DNA of 64,000 nt from Smaragdicoccus niigatensis DSM 44881 = NBRC 103563 (GCF_000380645.1 NZ_AQXZ01000018.1:434001-498000), one strand, 5' to 3'. Shown: positions 7,894 to 17,041, counted from the first letter of the stretch. A program made the numbers and translations. Notes: a model not told the origin generated them from the letters alone.

Positions 7894-9534
7894 CTATCCG
7901 AGTCGGGCGTAGTCGAGAACGCCAGCGGCGTCGACACCACGAGGCAGGGTGCCGAACGTGGGTGCCCAGTCCCCGCCGAGGCGCGACGCGCAGAACGCGT
8001 CGGCCACAGCGCCGGGGGCGTGGCGGATCAGTAACGAGCCCTGCAGAGCGAGCGCCATCGTGGCCACGAGCCGGCGCCCGGTGAGACGGTCGGGGGTGGT
8101 GGCGGCGAGTTCGAGGTCGGTGAGTGTCGCGTCGAGGCGTGGGTCGTTTCCGACGGCGAGGCGGACTTCGTCGAGATATGGTTCCAACGCCTTCGGTTCC
8201 TTGACCAGGACGCGTTGCACGTCGGTGACCATCATGTTCGAGGTGCCCTCCCAAATTGCGTTCAAGGGTGCTTCGCGGTAGTAGCGCGGCATGTGGTGTT
8301 CTTCGATGTAGCCGTTGCCGCCGAGGCATTCGAGTGCTTCGGCGACGACGACCGGGGCGCGTTTGCAGTTCCAGAACTTCGCGACCGGGGTCAGCAACCG
8401 GGACAGCAGTCGGTCGTCTTCGGTGTCGGAGTCCGCGGTTGCGGCCAACCGGAACCCGAGATGTGCCGCGCCCGCCCATTCCAACGCCAGATCCGCGAGG
8501 ACGTCGGCCATCACCGGCAGTTCGACGAGCGGGGACCCGAACGCGCAGCGGACAGTTGCATGGTTCAGCGCTTGGGACAGTGCAGCGCGGATCAGCCCGG
8601 CGGAGCCGACGGCGAAGTCCAGACGGGTCAGATCGGCCGATTCCAGGATCGTGGAAATGCCGCGGCCTTCCTCGCCGACCAGAATCCCCCAGGTGTCGCG
8701 GTATTCGATTTCACTGGACGCGTTGTTGCGGTTGCCCAGCTTGTCCTTGAGTCGTTGCAATTGGAACGTGTTGGGGTGTCCGTCTGGGGTGAACCGCGGG
8801 ACGAAGAAACACGACGGCCCCGCCTCGGTATGGGCGAGGGTGAAGAAGGCGTCGCTCATCGGGACCGAGAAGAACCATTTGTGCCCGGTCAGCAGGTACG
8901 CCTCGCCCGGTCCTCGCGAACCGGTCGCGGGAACAGCGGTGGTTTGGTTGGCGCGTAGGTCGGATCCGCCCTGTTTCTCGGTCATCGCGAACCCGATATG
9001 CGCTGAGGTCTTCAGTTGGACCGGCGCAAAGGTGGGGTCGTAATCCAGGGCGGCCGTCTTCTCCGCCCACACCTCGAGACCGGGTTGGGATTGCAGGATC
9101 GGCACGGCAGCGTAGGTCATCCCGGTCGGACACGCGGTGCCGCCGTCGACCTGGTTCCATAGATACGACAGCACTGCCCGCGCGGTGTGACCACCGGAGT
9201 GCGTCGTCGCCCAGGGCAGGGCGTGCACGCCGGCGCGGTAGGCGGTCCGCATCAGCTGGTGATAGGCGGGGTGGAAGTCAACGATGTCGAGACGGTGCCC
9301 GGTGCGGTCGACCGTGCGCAGCTCCGGCGGGTACCGGTGCGACAGACGTGCGGCCTGCTGCGTGTCGGCGCTCCACACTGTCGTGGCGAGGGCGCGGGCC
9401 CGGTCGGCTGCCCACCCGGCACCGTAATGATTGAGGGCGAAGGAGGCGACCCGATCGCCGTCGAAGGCGTCAATGTCGACGAGGTCGTTCACCTGGTTGT
9501 ACACCCGGTGGGTCGCGTACGGCACTGTGGTCAC
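7894..9534 (-). CDS. AidB-like acyl-CoA dehydrogenase
   Basis: 546 residues from GTG at 9532-9534, which overlaps the preceding stop as GTGA. Family marks include FAMTEKQGGSDLRAN, LTGHKWFFSVPM, RLKDKLGNRNNASSEIEY and the C-terminal ECLGGNGYIEE followed by REAPLNAIWEGTSN. This long form, with an extended N-terminal domain and C-terminal tail, resembles AidB-type dehydrogenases more than short FadE enzymes. It binds FAD and probably oxidises a CoA thioester, although AidB itself has a DNA-binding role. Position between an AbfD-like enzyme and a crotonase favours a catabolic role (inference). Confidence 0.88.
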   Translation of the reverse strand: MTTVPYATHRVYNQVNDLVDIDAFDGDRVASFALNHYGAGWAADRARALATTVWSADTQQAARLSHRYPPELRTVDRTGHRLDIVDFHPAYHQLMRTAYRAGVHALPWATTHSGGHTARAVLSYLWNQVDGGTACPTGMTYAAVPILQSQPGLEVWAEKTAALDYDPTFAPVQLKTSAHIGFAMTEKQGGSDLRANQTTAVPATGSRGPGEAYLLTGHKWFFSVPMSDAFFTLAHTEAGPSCFFVPRFTPDGHPNTFQLQRLKDKLGNRNNASSEIEYRDTWGILVGEEGRGISTILESADLTRLDFAVGSAGLIRAALSQALNHATVRCAFGSPLVELPVMADVLADLALEWAGAAHLGFRLAATADSDTEDDRLLSRLLTPVAKFWNCKRAPVVVAEALECLGGNGYIEEHHMPRYYREAPLNAIWEGTSNMMVTDVQRVLVKEPKALEPYLDEVRLAVGNDPRLDATLTDLELAATTPDRLTGRRLVATMALALQGSLLIRHAPGAVADAFCASRLGGDWAPTFGTLPRGVDAAGVLDYARLG

Positions 9535-11087
9535 AGACAGCTGCTCGCTGCCGCGGCGCTGGTGGTCTCGGCGGGGGGTGCGGTGAGCGCGGGTGGTTGA
9601 CAGCCGGTGGCGCAGCATTTGCCGGGCTGACGCGAGGAGAGCGGCCGGTTGCCGGACACTCCGCGGTCGAGCAGGTTCTCCACCAGTTGGGTCTTCTCGG
9701 GAATCGGATAGTTGCGCCAGATTTCACGTTTCATCGCCTCCGGGGAACCGCCCCCGTGCAGGGAGATGATCGAATACCAGCCACCTTGGTAGGAGGCGGT
9801 GAGGTCTTCCACCATCCGGCTCACGGCGAGACGCTTACTTGTGGGAATGTCGCTACGTCCGCCGAGGACCGTGTCGAGCGCCGCCGCCGTTTCCGGGTTG
9901 TGGTCCTCGTCGGGGCCGGGCAGGGCGACGATGAGTCCGCCGGAGACGTAGTGCGCGACCCGGTGCATGTCGTAGATCTGGTTGGCCAGCAACAGTTTCC
10001 CGATGTTGGCGAACACCGCGTCGGGGATCACCGTGCCAGAGGGGTGTTCGGTGGCGTAGGTGGAGGCGGCGACCCCGCAGGCGTAGAACCCTTCGACCAT
10101 GGTGATCAACTCGACCATCTGATCCCGGATATGGGAGTGCCGTGCCGGATCGAGGCCATTGGCGTCGATCATCAACGCCCCCGCACCGATGAGCAGATCC
10201 CCGAAACCAGCCCGAGCACCGATGCAGGAATGGCGGTGGTGGGTGGCGTAGGTGGTGGTCAAGAACCCGGCCGCCTCGGTCTCACCGGCCATGAACACGT
10301 GGTCCCAGGGGACGAAGACGTCGTCGAAGATGACCACCGCAGTGGATTGACCGTAGCGGGCGGAGAACGTGGCCGCCTTTTCGCCGGGTCGTCCGGCGGG
10401 GCGGGCGACGATGGTAATGCCGGGGGCGTCGATCGGCACCGCGCACGCCACGGCGAAGTCGGCGTCCTCGGGTGTCATGGTGCGGCATGGCATCACCAGG
10501 AACTCGTGCACGTACGGTGCGCCGGTGACGATGGCCTTGGTACCGCGGATCACGATCCCGTTCGGGCGGCGTTGCGTGATGTGGACGTACGCATCCGTGT
10601 TCGCCTGTTGTCCAGGCTTCTTGGCGCGATCACCCTTGGCGTCGGTCATCGCAACCCCCAGCGTGAGGTCCTGGGCCTGCACCCGTTCCAGATACGCCGC
10701 GAAGTGCTGGTGGTAGTCGGTGCCGTGTTCGGCATCAGCGGAGAAGGTCCCCTGATGCAAGGCGGTGAGCGCGTCGTGGCTCAAATACCTTTGCGCGCAT
10801 CCGGATTCCTGGCACACCGACCGGACCGCCTCCAGCTTCGAGAGCAGATCGGCCGCTGTTTCGTCGATGTGGATCATCCGGTTCACCGTCTGCCCCGCAG
10901 CGTTGGTGGCGGTCATCATCTGCGCGTACTGCGGTTGCAGGGCGAGGTCGTAGGTCACCCCGATCGCCGCGATCCCCGGCGCGAGCGCAGGGCTGTCGGC
11001 GACGCTGTCCACCACCTGACCGTCGACGAACACTCGAGGCTTATAGGCGCGCAACGATTCGCGGTACTCGGCGGCAGACATCAACAC
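9531..11087 (-). CDS. 4-Hydroxybutyryl-CoA dehydratase / HpaB-family flavoprotein lacking two Fe-S ligands
   Basis: 518 residues from GTG at 11085-11087, with AGGAG about 6 nt upstream. The N-terminus (MSAAEYRESLR), AMTDAKGDR, GTKAIVTGA and RAGFGDLLIGA closely follow clostridial AbfD. From memory, AbfD binds its 4Fe-4S cluster with C99, C103, H292 and C299. Aligned by eye, only Cys97 and His284 remain here; the other two are Tyr101 and Ala291. The canonical cluster is therefore unlikely, and an FAD-only HpaB-type oxygenase or altered dehydratase is more plausible. The last 30 residues are an unusual A/P/C-rich tail. It leads the cargo operon opposite tetR. Confidence 0.8.
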   Translation of the reverse strand: MLMSAAEYRESLRAYKPRVFVDGQVVDSVADSPALAPGIAAIGVTYDLALQPQYAQMMTATNAAGQTVNRMIHIDETAADLLSKLEAVRSVCQESGCAQRYLSHDALTALHQGTFSADAEHGTDYHQHFAAYLERVQAQDLTLGVAMTDAKGDRAKKPGQQANTDAYVHITQRRPNGIVIRGTKAIVTGAPYVHEFLVMPCRTMTPEDADFAVACAVPIDAPGITIVARPAGRPGEKAATFSARYGQSTAVVIFDDVFVPWDHVFMAGETEAAGFLTTTYATHHRHSCIGARAGFGDLLIGAGALMIDANGLDPARHSHIRDQMVELITMVEGFYACGVAASTYATEHPSGTVIPDAVFANIGKLLLANQIYDMHRVAHYVSGGLIVALPGPDEDHNPETAAALDTVLGGRSDIPTSKRLAVSRMVEDLTASYQGGWYSIISLHGGGSPEAMKREIWRNYPIPEKTQLVENLLDRGVSGNRPLSSRQPGKCCATGCQPPALTAPPAETTSAAAASSCL

Positions 11088-11104
11088 AATAGTCTCCTAA
11101 ACAG

Positions 11105-11122
11105 TGTTCAGTAGAATGAACA
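11105..11122. promoter_or_regulatory. Inverted repeat TGTTCA-N6-TGAACA, candidate TetR operator
   Basis: Perfect 6-bp arms separated by GTAGAA, in the 81-bp gap between the divergent AbfD-like operon and tetR. It lies 18 bp from the operon start codon and 46 bp from the TetR start. Size and placement suit autoregulation plus control of the operon by the adjacent TetR protein. Confidence 0.55.
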
Positions 11123-11168
11123 GTGATAGGAATGTAGCGTGTGTGGACCGATCAGGAAAGAGGGGCCG

Positions 11169-11801
11169 ATGAATGATTCCGGGCGCGCCGAACGTCGCGA
11201 GACGGTGGCCGAGCACAAACGCACGATCATCCTTGACGCCGCCCGCGCCGTGTTCGAGGCCGAAGGGCTGCAGGGGGCGAGCATGCGGATGATCGCCAAG
11301 GCCGCCGGATACACCCCAGGCGCGATCTACGCGTACTTCCCGAGCAAGGAACATATCTACGCTGCCGCGCTGGGTGAATCCTTGGAGCGGCTCAAGGCTG
11401 CGACCGAAGCGGCCGTCGCCACCGGAACCCCGGCGCAGCGGTTCGTTGCCGCGGGCTTGGCGTTCTTCGATTTCTATGACACCAACCCCCGTGACCTGGA
11501 CTTGGGGTTCTATCTGTTCCGCGGCGGTATCCATCCGCAAGGACTGTCCGTGGATCTCAACGCCGAGCTCAACACGAAGCTGCTCGCTACCCTGGAACCA
11601 CTCCGCGTCGCCGTTCTCGATGACGGCGCGGGCGCCGATCGAGCCCGGGTCGTGACCGCCGATGTGCTCGCCCACGCATCCGGACTACTCCTGCTGGCCC
11701 ACACCAAACGGCTCGCCTTGTTCGGTGGTGACGCACGCGCGATGATGCGTACCCACCTGTGCGAGCGTCTCGCCCGAGGCAACACCCCGGAATCCGGGTA
11801 A
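11169..11801 (+). CDS. TetR-family regulator of the cargo operon
   Basis: 210 residues from the ATG at 11169, preceded by AAAGAGGGG; GTG at 11139 is a less likely start. The N-terminal helix-turn-helix is complete ([19 protein letters not shown], then [23 protein letters not shown]). The C-terminal ligand domain is typical in length. It is divergent from the acyl-CoA operon with a palindrome between them, so it probably senses a CoA thioester or related acid. The ligand is not predictable from sequence. Confidence 0.9.
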   Translation: MNDSGRAERRETVAEHKRTIILDAARAVFEAEGLQGASMRMIAKAAGYTPGAIYAYFPSKEHIYAAALGESLERLKAATEAAVATGTPAQRFVAAGLAFFDFYDTNPRDLDLGFYLFRGGIHPQGLSVDLNAELNTKLLATLEPLRVAVLDDGAGADRARVVTADVLAHASGLLLLAHTKRLALFGGDARAMMRTHLCERLARGNTPESG

Positions 11802-11852
11802 CACTTCCCCCGATCGAGTTGCTGGATGAGCCTTCCAGGTCGAGTCGCCAAC

Positions 11853-12116
11853 CGAAGAATGTGACTCGATGCCGAGCTGGGTCGCGATCTCATCGCGCAC
11901 GGCCGAGGGGACATCCAGCGGATCGTCGAGGAAAGTGCCCAGGTAGCACACCGTCGTCAATTGCAGCTTGAATCCCACTCGGTTGGCCTCGCCCCGACGC
12001 TTGCCGATGAGCTTGCGGTCCTCGTCATCGAGGTTGAAGAACCGCTCCAACTCCTCAGCCGAGGGCTCCCCGCCGTAACAGCCGTATACCGCGATCTGCT
12101 TCGCGGTCAGAAACTC
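11853..12116 (-). pseudogene. Second Tn3-family transposase 5' fragment
   Basis: Reading leftward from about 12116: [16 protein letters not shown], then [16 protein letters not shown], then [16 protein letters not shown], then QLGIE. These are classic first blocks of Tn3 TnpA (DUF4158 domain). The frame is closed upstream by a TGA just before EFLT, and similarity stops near 11853. So both the start and most of the protein are gone. It is not the same subfamily as the fragment at 5810-6658, which means the two ends come from related but distinct transposons. Confidence 0.75.
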
Positions 12117-12240
12117 TTCTCATCGTCGCCCTCGGACATGCGCGGTCAACACACGCGGCATCCGTCATGAATCACGGCGCGCAGCCGATTCAAAAGCCGT
12201 TAGCGCCAGTTTCGCAAGATCGTTGGTCACGGGCCGAGTC

Positions 12241-12269
12241 CGGAATCGTTGTTTCGCTGGAAACTACGG
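12241..12269 (-). repeat. Right terminal inverted repeat of Tn3-like segment
   Basis: Reverse complement of 5710-5741, lacking three A. Outside it, TAAATAGGCC partly mirrors the left flank, hinting that the full repeat is longer and diverged. The adjacent transposase fragment reads away from it toward the cargo. Confidence 0.75.
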
Positions 12270-12536
12270 ATGGGCCTAAATAGGCCGATGGCCCCGACCG
12301 GAGTGTCCAGTCGAGGCCATCAGAGAATTTAGCTGTTGCCCATCAATCCCCTATGGGCCCGCTACTTCAATCGCGAAGGCGTGGAGCCTTCCGGAAAGCG
12401 TCAACCAATAGTCGAAAATTCGGATTCGCATTGCCTGCTCCATCTGATTCGTCGGCGGTCGCTGGACTGGTCTGAGTCCACTGTGCGACGTGCGTCCTGT
12501 GAATCCGCTGAAGGTGCCGCGGCTTTGCAGATCAGC

Positions 12537-13850
12537 TCACTCCGTCAACACCCGCTTATAGAGGTCAGTGAAGGCGGCAGCCGCCGCCGAGTCGAACTGC
12601 GCATGCCGGTACCGAACGGTCAGGAACATCGATCCGGCCACCGAAACCGCACCCACGCACGTTCCCAAGGGCATGTGGCCCGGCGGTGAGAACCACAACT
12701 CAGTGACTGAGCCGGCGTCACCGCCGAGCGACGGAGCCGCCGGCATTCGACCCAGATTCGACAGCACTGCGGTGTCGACGATTCGTTCCCCGACGACCGG
12801 CTTCTTCGCCGGTAAGTGTCGTTTCAGACCAGCAGGCAAGGCGTTGGGCAGCTCGAGCAGATCCACGATCAAGCCCTGCGTGCGGCTCGACTTGATCTTG
12901 GCAGTTCCCTCCGCCGCGGCCCGCGCCGCGGTGACCAGGTCGGTTTGTGCGTTCTCGTCGATCTGAACGGTTACGTATGACGCGAAGTTGCCGAGCACCT
13001 CGTACTGCCATTCAGCCGGACGTAGGTTCACTGGCATCATCAGCGCAATACGACCGTTCGGGTGGCCGTGCTCGCGGTTCCAGCGATTGATCGTGACCGC
13101 CAAGCCGCCGAGCAACAGGTCATTGACGGTGGCACCCTCGGGACGCTTGGCCATCACGGCCTTGCTGGTTGCCGGGTCGAGATGCAGCAGGGAAAAGCTG
13201 TACCCGCCGGCATCCGTTCCATTGACCGGTGCGACACGAGCCGGTTCTTTGACGCTGGTGAGCAGGTGTTCGGCGAGGGACTTCGCCCGAGTGATCCGGT
13301 CCAACAACGACTTGGCCCCAATGAGCGATCGCACCTTTCGAGCGACCAATGGGTCCAGTTCCGGAACGGGGTCCGGCTCCCCCGCGTACACCCGAATGAT
13401 CGAATTCATCAGCCGGAAGGCGGACAGACCGTCTCCGGCACCGTGATGCAGGTTCAGCATCAGATAGTCGCCGCCCGGTGCATGGGCGACGACGACTTCG
13501 AAAGGCGCGTCCGTGCTGAGGTCGGGCGCATGGCTCTGCAGGGCGCTCCGTGCAGCCGCTACGGCTGCGTCGTCTGCGCACTCGACCGCCGTGACCGGGT
13601 CCGCGTCGGTGTCTTCCGGTACCAGCCAGTGATAGTGGACATCTGTCGGTCGCCACGGCGCGAGACGGGCGCGTGCCAGCGGGTGGGTTCGCATGGCTGC
13701 CCGGACGGCGGCCTTGACCCGGTTGGCATCCAGCGAGCCAGCGACTCGAATCTCCAAATGCACACTCCAGGGTTCGGCCTCGGTGCCGAAGTGCAAGTAC
13801 AGCTCGTCAAGGGTGTCGAGGCGTGCTTCCCGCGTGCCCATGGTGGTCAC
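12537..13850 (-). CDS. Condensation / WS-DGAT-like acyltransferase
   Basis: About 437 residues. GTG at 13848-13850 follows GGAGG by 4 nt; ATG at 13841 is the alternative. The motif HHGAGDGLS (about residue 135) is the HHxxxDG active-site signature shared by wax-ester synthase/DGAT, Pap acyltransferases and NRPS condensation domains. A second conserved segment, VNLRPAEW followed by LGNFAS, matches the same superfamily. It probably moves an acyl group from CoA or a carrier onto an alcohol, perhaps in storage lipid or wall lipid synthesis. It is not a typical WS/DGAT in length or C-terminus, so the substrate is open. Confidence 0.8.
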   Translation of the reverse strand: MTTMGTREARLDTLDELYLHFGTEAEPWSVHLEIRVAGSLDANRVKAAVRAAMRTHPLARARLAPWRPTDVHYHWLVPEDTDADPVTAVECADDAAVAAARSALQSHAPDLSTDAPFEVVVAHAPGGDYLMLNLHHGAGDGLSAFRLMNSIIRVYAGEPDPVPELDPLVARKVRSLIGAKSLLDRITRAKSLAEHLLTSVKEPARVAPVNGTDAGGYSFSLLHLDPATSKAVMAKRPEGATVNDLLLGGLAVTINRWNREHGHPNGRIALMMPVNLRPAEWQYEVLGNFASYVTVQIDENAQTDLVTAARAAAEGTAKIKSSRTQGLIVDLLELPNALPAGLKRHLPAKKPVVGERIVDTAVLSNLGRMPAAPSLGGDAGSVTELWFSPPGHMPLGTCVGAVSVAGSMFLTVRYRHAQFDSAAAAAFTDLYKRVLTE

Positions 13851-13963
13851 AGATCCTCCCAAGTGTGGCCTGGGTTCGAGGCTTATCTCTTCATGTCATA
13901 GCGGTATAGACCGACGAGCGGCGTGGTTTCTCCGAATAGCGCCACCGGACCGCTGCGTCTGGC

Positions 13964-14335
13964 TCAGTGCTGAGTGACCGAAAGCGTGTTGCCGTCGGGA
14001 TCGTGGAACCACGCAACCTGAGCGCCACTTGGTGCGGTCCAGACGCCGGCCTCGTCTTGCGCCATCCCGTCGAAGCGCAGGAACGAGATCCCGCGCTCGG
14101 TCAATTCCGCGATTACCGCGTGAACGTCGGCGACTTCCCAGCCGAGGACGGTGAACTGCTGTGGACGAAAGTCCGGCACCAGTGTCACCCGAACGGTGAC
14201 AGCCCCGCTGCGGACCACGCACGCAAACGAATCGGAGTACGACAGGTCAAGGCCCAGCAGCCCCACGAAGAACTCTTGCGCACGTTCGAGGTTTGACGTC
14301 GGTACGAAGGCGGTGACGGACCCGTCGGCGAGCAT
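13964..14335 (-). CDS. VOC family glyoxalase-fold protein
   Basis: 123 residues with the single-module pattern TAFVPTSNLERAQEFFVGLLG at the start and WFHDPDGNTLSV at the end, typical of glyoxalase/bleomycin-resistance VOC proteins. His and Glu metal ligands are only partly evident, so an enzymatic role is uncertain. It stands alone between the acyltransferase and the PEP-synthase-like gene, reading with both. Confidence 0.85.
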   Translation of the reverse strand: MLADGSVTAFVPTSNLERAQEFFVGLLGLDLSYSDSFACVVRSGAVTVRVTLVPDFRPQQFTVLGWEVADVHAVIAELTERGISFLRFDGMAQDEAGVWTAPSGAQVAWFHDPDGNTLSVTQH

Positions 14336-14370
14336 GAACCTAGACTAAGCCCGCGGCCAGACAACGTGAC

Positions 14371-16995
14371 TCAGCGACCGAAACGCACCAGACCGCTCGC
14401 ACCGTCAACCGTGATCTCCTGGCCGGTTTCGATGCGTCGAGTCGCGTCCGCGGCTCCGACCACGGCCGGAATCCCGTACTCCCGCGCGACGACCGCACCG
14501 TGCGAGTTCGCGCCACCCATCTCCATGACGAGTCCGCCTGCGGTGAGAAACAGGGGCGTCCAACCCGGATCGGTTGACGGAGCCACCAGGATCTCCCCCG
14601 GTTCCAGGTAGGCCCCGACCGGGTCGAGCACGACACGCGCCCGGGCCGTGACCGTCCCGGCGGAGGCCGGTGTACCGATCAAGCCGTCGCCCGCAAGGGG
14701 TGCAGCCGCCACAGCTTCGGGCTCGGTTCCATCCGACAGCAACACTCGCGGCACATGCCGACGCTTAAGCTCGCGGGCGTATTCCTCCCGGCGTGCGGCG
14801 ACCGCCGCCCGATGGTCCGCGCCGGCGAGCGCGGCGCGCACCTCGACAAGCTCGAGGAAGAACACGTCGTCCGCCTCCTCGAGCAGGTCACGTTCGGCGA
14901 GCGCGCGGCCCACGAGACCGAGCTGTTCACGTACATGCGCGAGCAGCAGGATGAGCAGGTCCTTGTGTTCTTCGCGCATTCCCGCGAGCTCGCGCACCCG
15001 TCCCAGTGCGAATCGAACGGCGCGTGCGCGCACCTTCGAGCGACTCTGCACCCGTGCGACGACGTCTGCCACCGCGGCCTCTGCCGCGGCCGCACCGCGG
15101 CTGAACAGCGCGTCCGGCTCGCGCTCGGGGTCGTCGAGGCGCAAATAGTTGGCGAGCACTCCGAGGACGTACGTCGGATCGTCGCGCCATCTCGGCATGC
15201 CGACGTCGATCTCGGCAATTGCCCGGTGGCCGTGCTCGCGGAGGAATGCGCGCAACTCCTCCTGCGCGATGGTCGGGAGTTCGCCACGCAGATATTTCGC
15301 GGCGAGTTCGGCAGGCTCCCCGTCGTGCAGGGCCCGCGCCGACTCTGGGTCTTCACGCAGTCGAGTAGCCAGGCGCCACAGTGTCAGGTCCATTTCCGTG
15401 GTGCTGTTGTGCGGCAGCGAACGCATCACCTCATGCCACTCGACGCCATCGAGGCCCGAGCCCACGAACTTGCGGGCAGCCGCGAATGCGAGGAAACCCG
15501 CGAAGGCGACCGGCCCGGTCCGGGGAAGAATCGGAAACGCACCGGAAAGGACTTCTTGCACATGGTCCAGGCGTTCCTGGGCCGTAGCGGAAGCCGGTAT
15601 GACCAGGTGGGACCTCAGATCGCGCCCGATCTTCGCCACCTGAGCTCGCCCGGCCTCCGGCTTGGCCAGCGACTTCGCCACCAGAATCGGAACGCGGTAC
15701 TTGACCATGGCCCGCGCAACTCCCCGAAGAAACGGCGCCACAGTTCCCTTTCCAATTGCGAATTCGGGTTCCGCACCAAGGTCCCGCAGGACAGCCGCCG
15801 ACCGAGCCTCCATGACACCGAGCATTCGGATGGCCAGCGCCCGGCCGGGTCGGCTTCGTACCGCCGCGGTGATGTCGATGAAAGCGCGAGCGCCCGTGGG
15901 CAGGAATGCCGGCGGTCCGAGGAGCGGGTCCACGCCGGGAATGCCGAACACCTCTCGGGCCGGCGTTGCCGCGATCGCCCGGAAAGCCGACAGTCCCATC
16001 GGCGTGATGGGTCGCGTGAGTCCTTGTGCGAGGCTGCCGTTGAAGAACACGCGGGGACCGGGCCGAGTCGACACGGGCACCGGGTACAGCGTGGTGATCG
16101 GACGAGACTGCGTGAGCCACAGGCACCCATCGCCGTCAAGCGCCCACTCGATGTCCTGGGGTGCGCCGAAATGGGCCTCCACCTGGCGGCCGAGCAGCGC
16201 CAACTCACGTACGGTGACGTCGTCGAGCGCCGGCTCAGTGACACCCACTCCGGTCACCGTCTCTGTCCCGCCCCCGGGCAACGCTCGGACCACGACTTTC
16301 TTGTCGCCGAGCCGCCGGTCGACGATGTCACCTCCATCCGCGACCACGAAGTGATCCGGGTTGACGGCTCCCGAGACGACGGACTCCCCTAGCCCAGGGC
16401 TCGCGTCGATCACGCTGTACGTGCGCCGACCCGTCACCGGATCCGCAGTGAACAGCACCCCCGCGACCTTCGCATCGACCATCTGTTGCACGACAACTGC
16501 CAACCGCACGGCGGAATGGTCGATGCCAACGGTCTCGCGGTAGCTCACGGCCCGGTCGGTCCACAAAGATGACCAACAGCGACGCACGGCGTCGAGCACA
16601 TTCTCAGCGCCAACGACATTGAGGAATGTGTCTTGTTGGCCCGCAAAGCTAGCGGTCGGCAGATCCTCGGCCGTGGCCGACGACCGCACTGCGACGGGTA
16701 TGTCGTCGCCAAGTTCCGCGTAAGCCGAGCAAATCGCAAGCGCGACGTCCGCCGGAATCGCCGCTGCGAGCAGTGCAGTCCGGGCGGTGCCGGCGAGGTC
16801 GCCGCCGCCTGAACTGCCAATCACCTCGTCGAGCCCGCTGGCCACCTTCGAGTAGGCATCGGTGGTGACGGCGAATCCGCCCGGCACGTCGAAGCCCGCG
16901 CGCAGAAGCTCGCCGAGATTCGCCGCCTTGCCGCCGGCGAGAGGCAGAGCCGCCGCATCGAGACTGTCCAAGGCAACGACGAAACCGCTGTTCAT
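14371..16995 (-). CDS. PEP-synthase / rifampin-phosphotransferase-like enzyme
   Basis: About 874 residues from the ATG at 16993-16995. Residues 1-315 are the ATP-binding PEP/pyruvate-binding domain (GGKAANLGELLRAGFDVPGGF, then VRSSATAEDLPTASFAGQQDT and a TADPVTG segment). The middle (about 320-750) is helical and matches the place of the rifampin-binding domain. The C-terminus carries the swivelling domain with STDPGWTPLF and GGANSHGAVV, whose His near 832 carries the phosphate. Domain order and length (Rph is near 867) suit rifampin phosphotransferase, but non-antibiotic dikinases share them. Resistance is a hypothesis, not a conclusion. Confidence 0.75.
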   Translation of the reverse strand: MNSGFVVALDSLDAAALPLAGGKAANLGELLRAGFDVPGGFAVTTDAYSKVASGLDEVIGSSGGGDLAGTARTALLAAAIPADVALAICSAYAELGDDIPVAVRSSATAEDLPTASFAGQQDTFLNVVGAENVLDAVRRCWSSLWTDRAVSYRETVGIDHSAVRLAVVVQQMVDAKVAGVLFTADPVTGRRTYSVIDASPGLGESVVSGAVNPDHFVVADGGDIVDRRLGDKKVVVRALPGGGTETVTGVGVTEPALDDVTVRELALLGRQVEAHFGAPQDIEWALDGDGCLWLTQSRPITTLYPVPVSTRPGPRVFFNGSLAQGLTRPITPMGLSAFRAIAATPAREVFGIPGVDPLLGPPAFLPTGARAFIDITAAVRSRPGRALAIRMLGVMEARSAAVLRDLGAEPEFAIGKGTVAPFLRGVARAMVKYRVPILVAKSLAKPEAGRAQVAKIGRDLRSHLVIPASATAQERLDHVQEVLSGAFPILPRTGPVAFAGFLAFAAARKFVGSGLDGVEWHEVMRSLPHNSTTEMDLTLWRLATRLREDPESARALHDGEPAELAAKYLRGELPTIAQEELRAFLREHGHRAIAEIDVGMPRWRDDPTYVLGVLANYLRLDDPEREPDALFSRGAAAAEAAVADVVARVQSRSKVRARAVRFALGRVRELAGMREEHKDLLILLLAHVREQLGLVGRALAERDLLEEADDVFFLELVEVRAALAGADHRAAVAARREEYARELKRRHVPRVLLSDGTEPEAVAAAPLAGDGLIGTPASAGTVTARARVVLDPVGAYLEPGEILVAPSTDPGWTPLFLTAGGLVMEMGGANSHGAVVAREYGIPAVVGAADATRRIETGQEITVDGASGLVRFGR

Positions 16996-17041
16996 CACCC
17001 AACGTTAAGCGTGTTGCCGAGAAAACTCAACACTCGATGAA

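Larger units (their letters stand above)
5710..12269. mobile_element. Composite Tn3-type segment with acyl-CoA catabolic cargo
   Basis: Inverted repeats at 5710-5741 and 12241-12269 agree in 29 positions, with three extra A in the left copy. Looser similarity extends outward (TA-rich then GGCC). Just inside each repeat a Tn3-family transposase 5' part reads inward, but both copies are truncated and one has an in-frame stop. Between them lie a TetR gene and a three-gene operon for CoA-thioester metabolism. The element therefore cannot move by its own transposase; it could be a relic or be mobilised in trans. Exact outer ends and the expected 5-bp target duplication could not be set by eye. Confidence 0.65.

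Noticed and set aside
9597-11114. 505-codon plus-strand ORF opposite the AbfD-like gene
   Set aside because: It is the antisense shadow of a well-supported gene; it has no family motif, a proline/arginine/glycine-heavy composition and spans the divergent promoter.
14755-16392. 545-codon plus-strand ORF inside the Rph-like gene
   Set aside because: Antisense shadow in GC-rich coding DNA; the minus-strand frame has clear PEP-synthase motifs over its full length.
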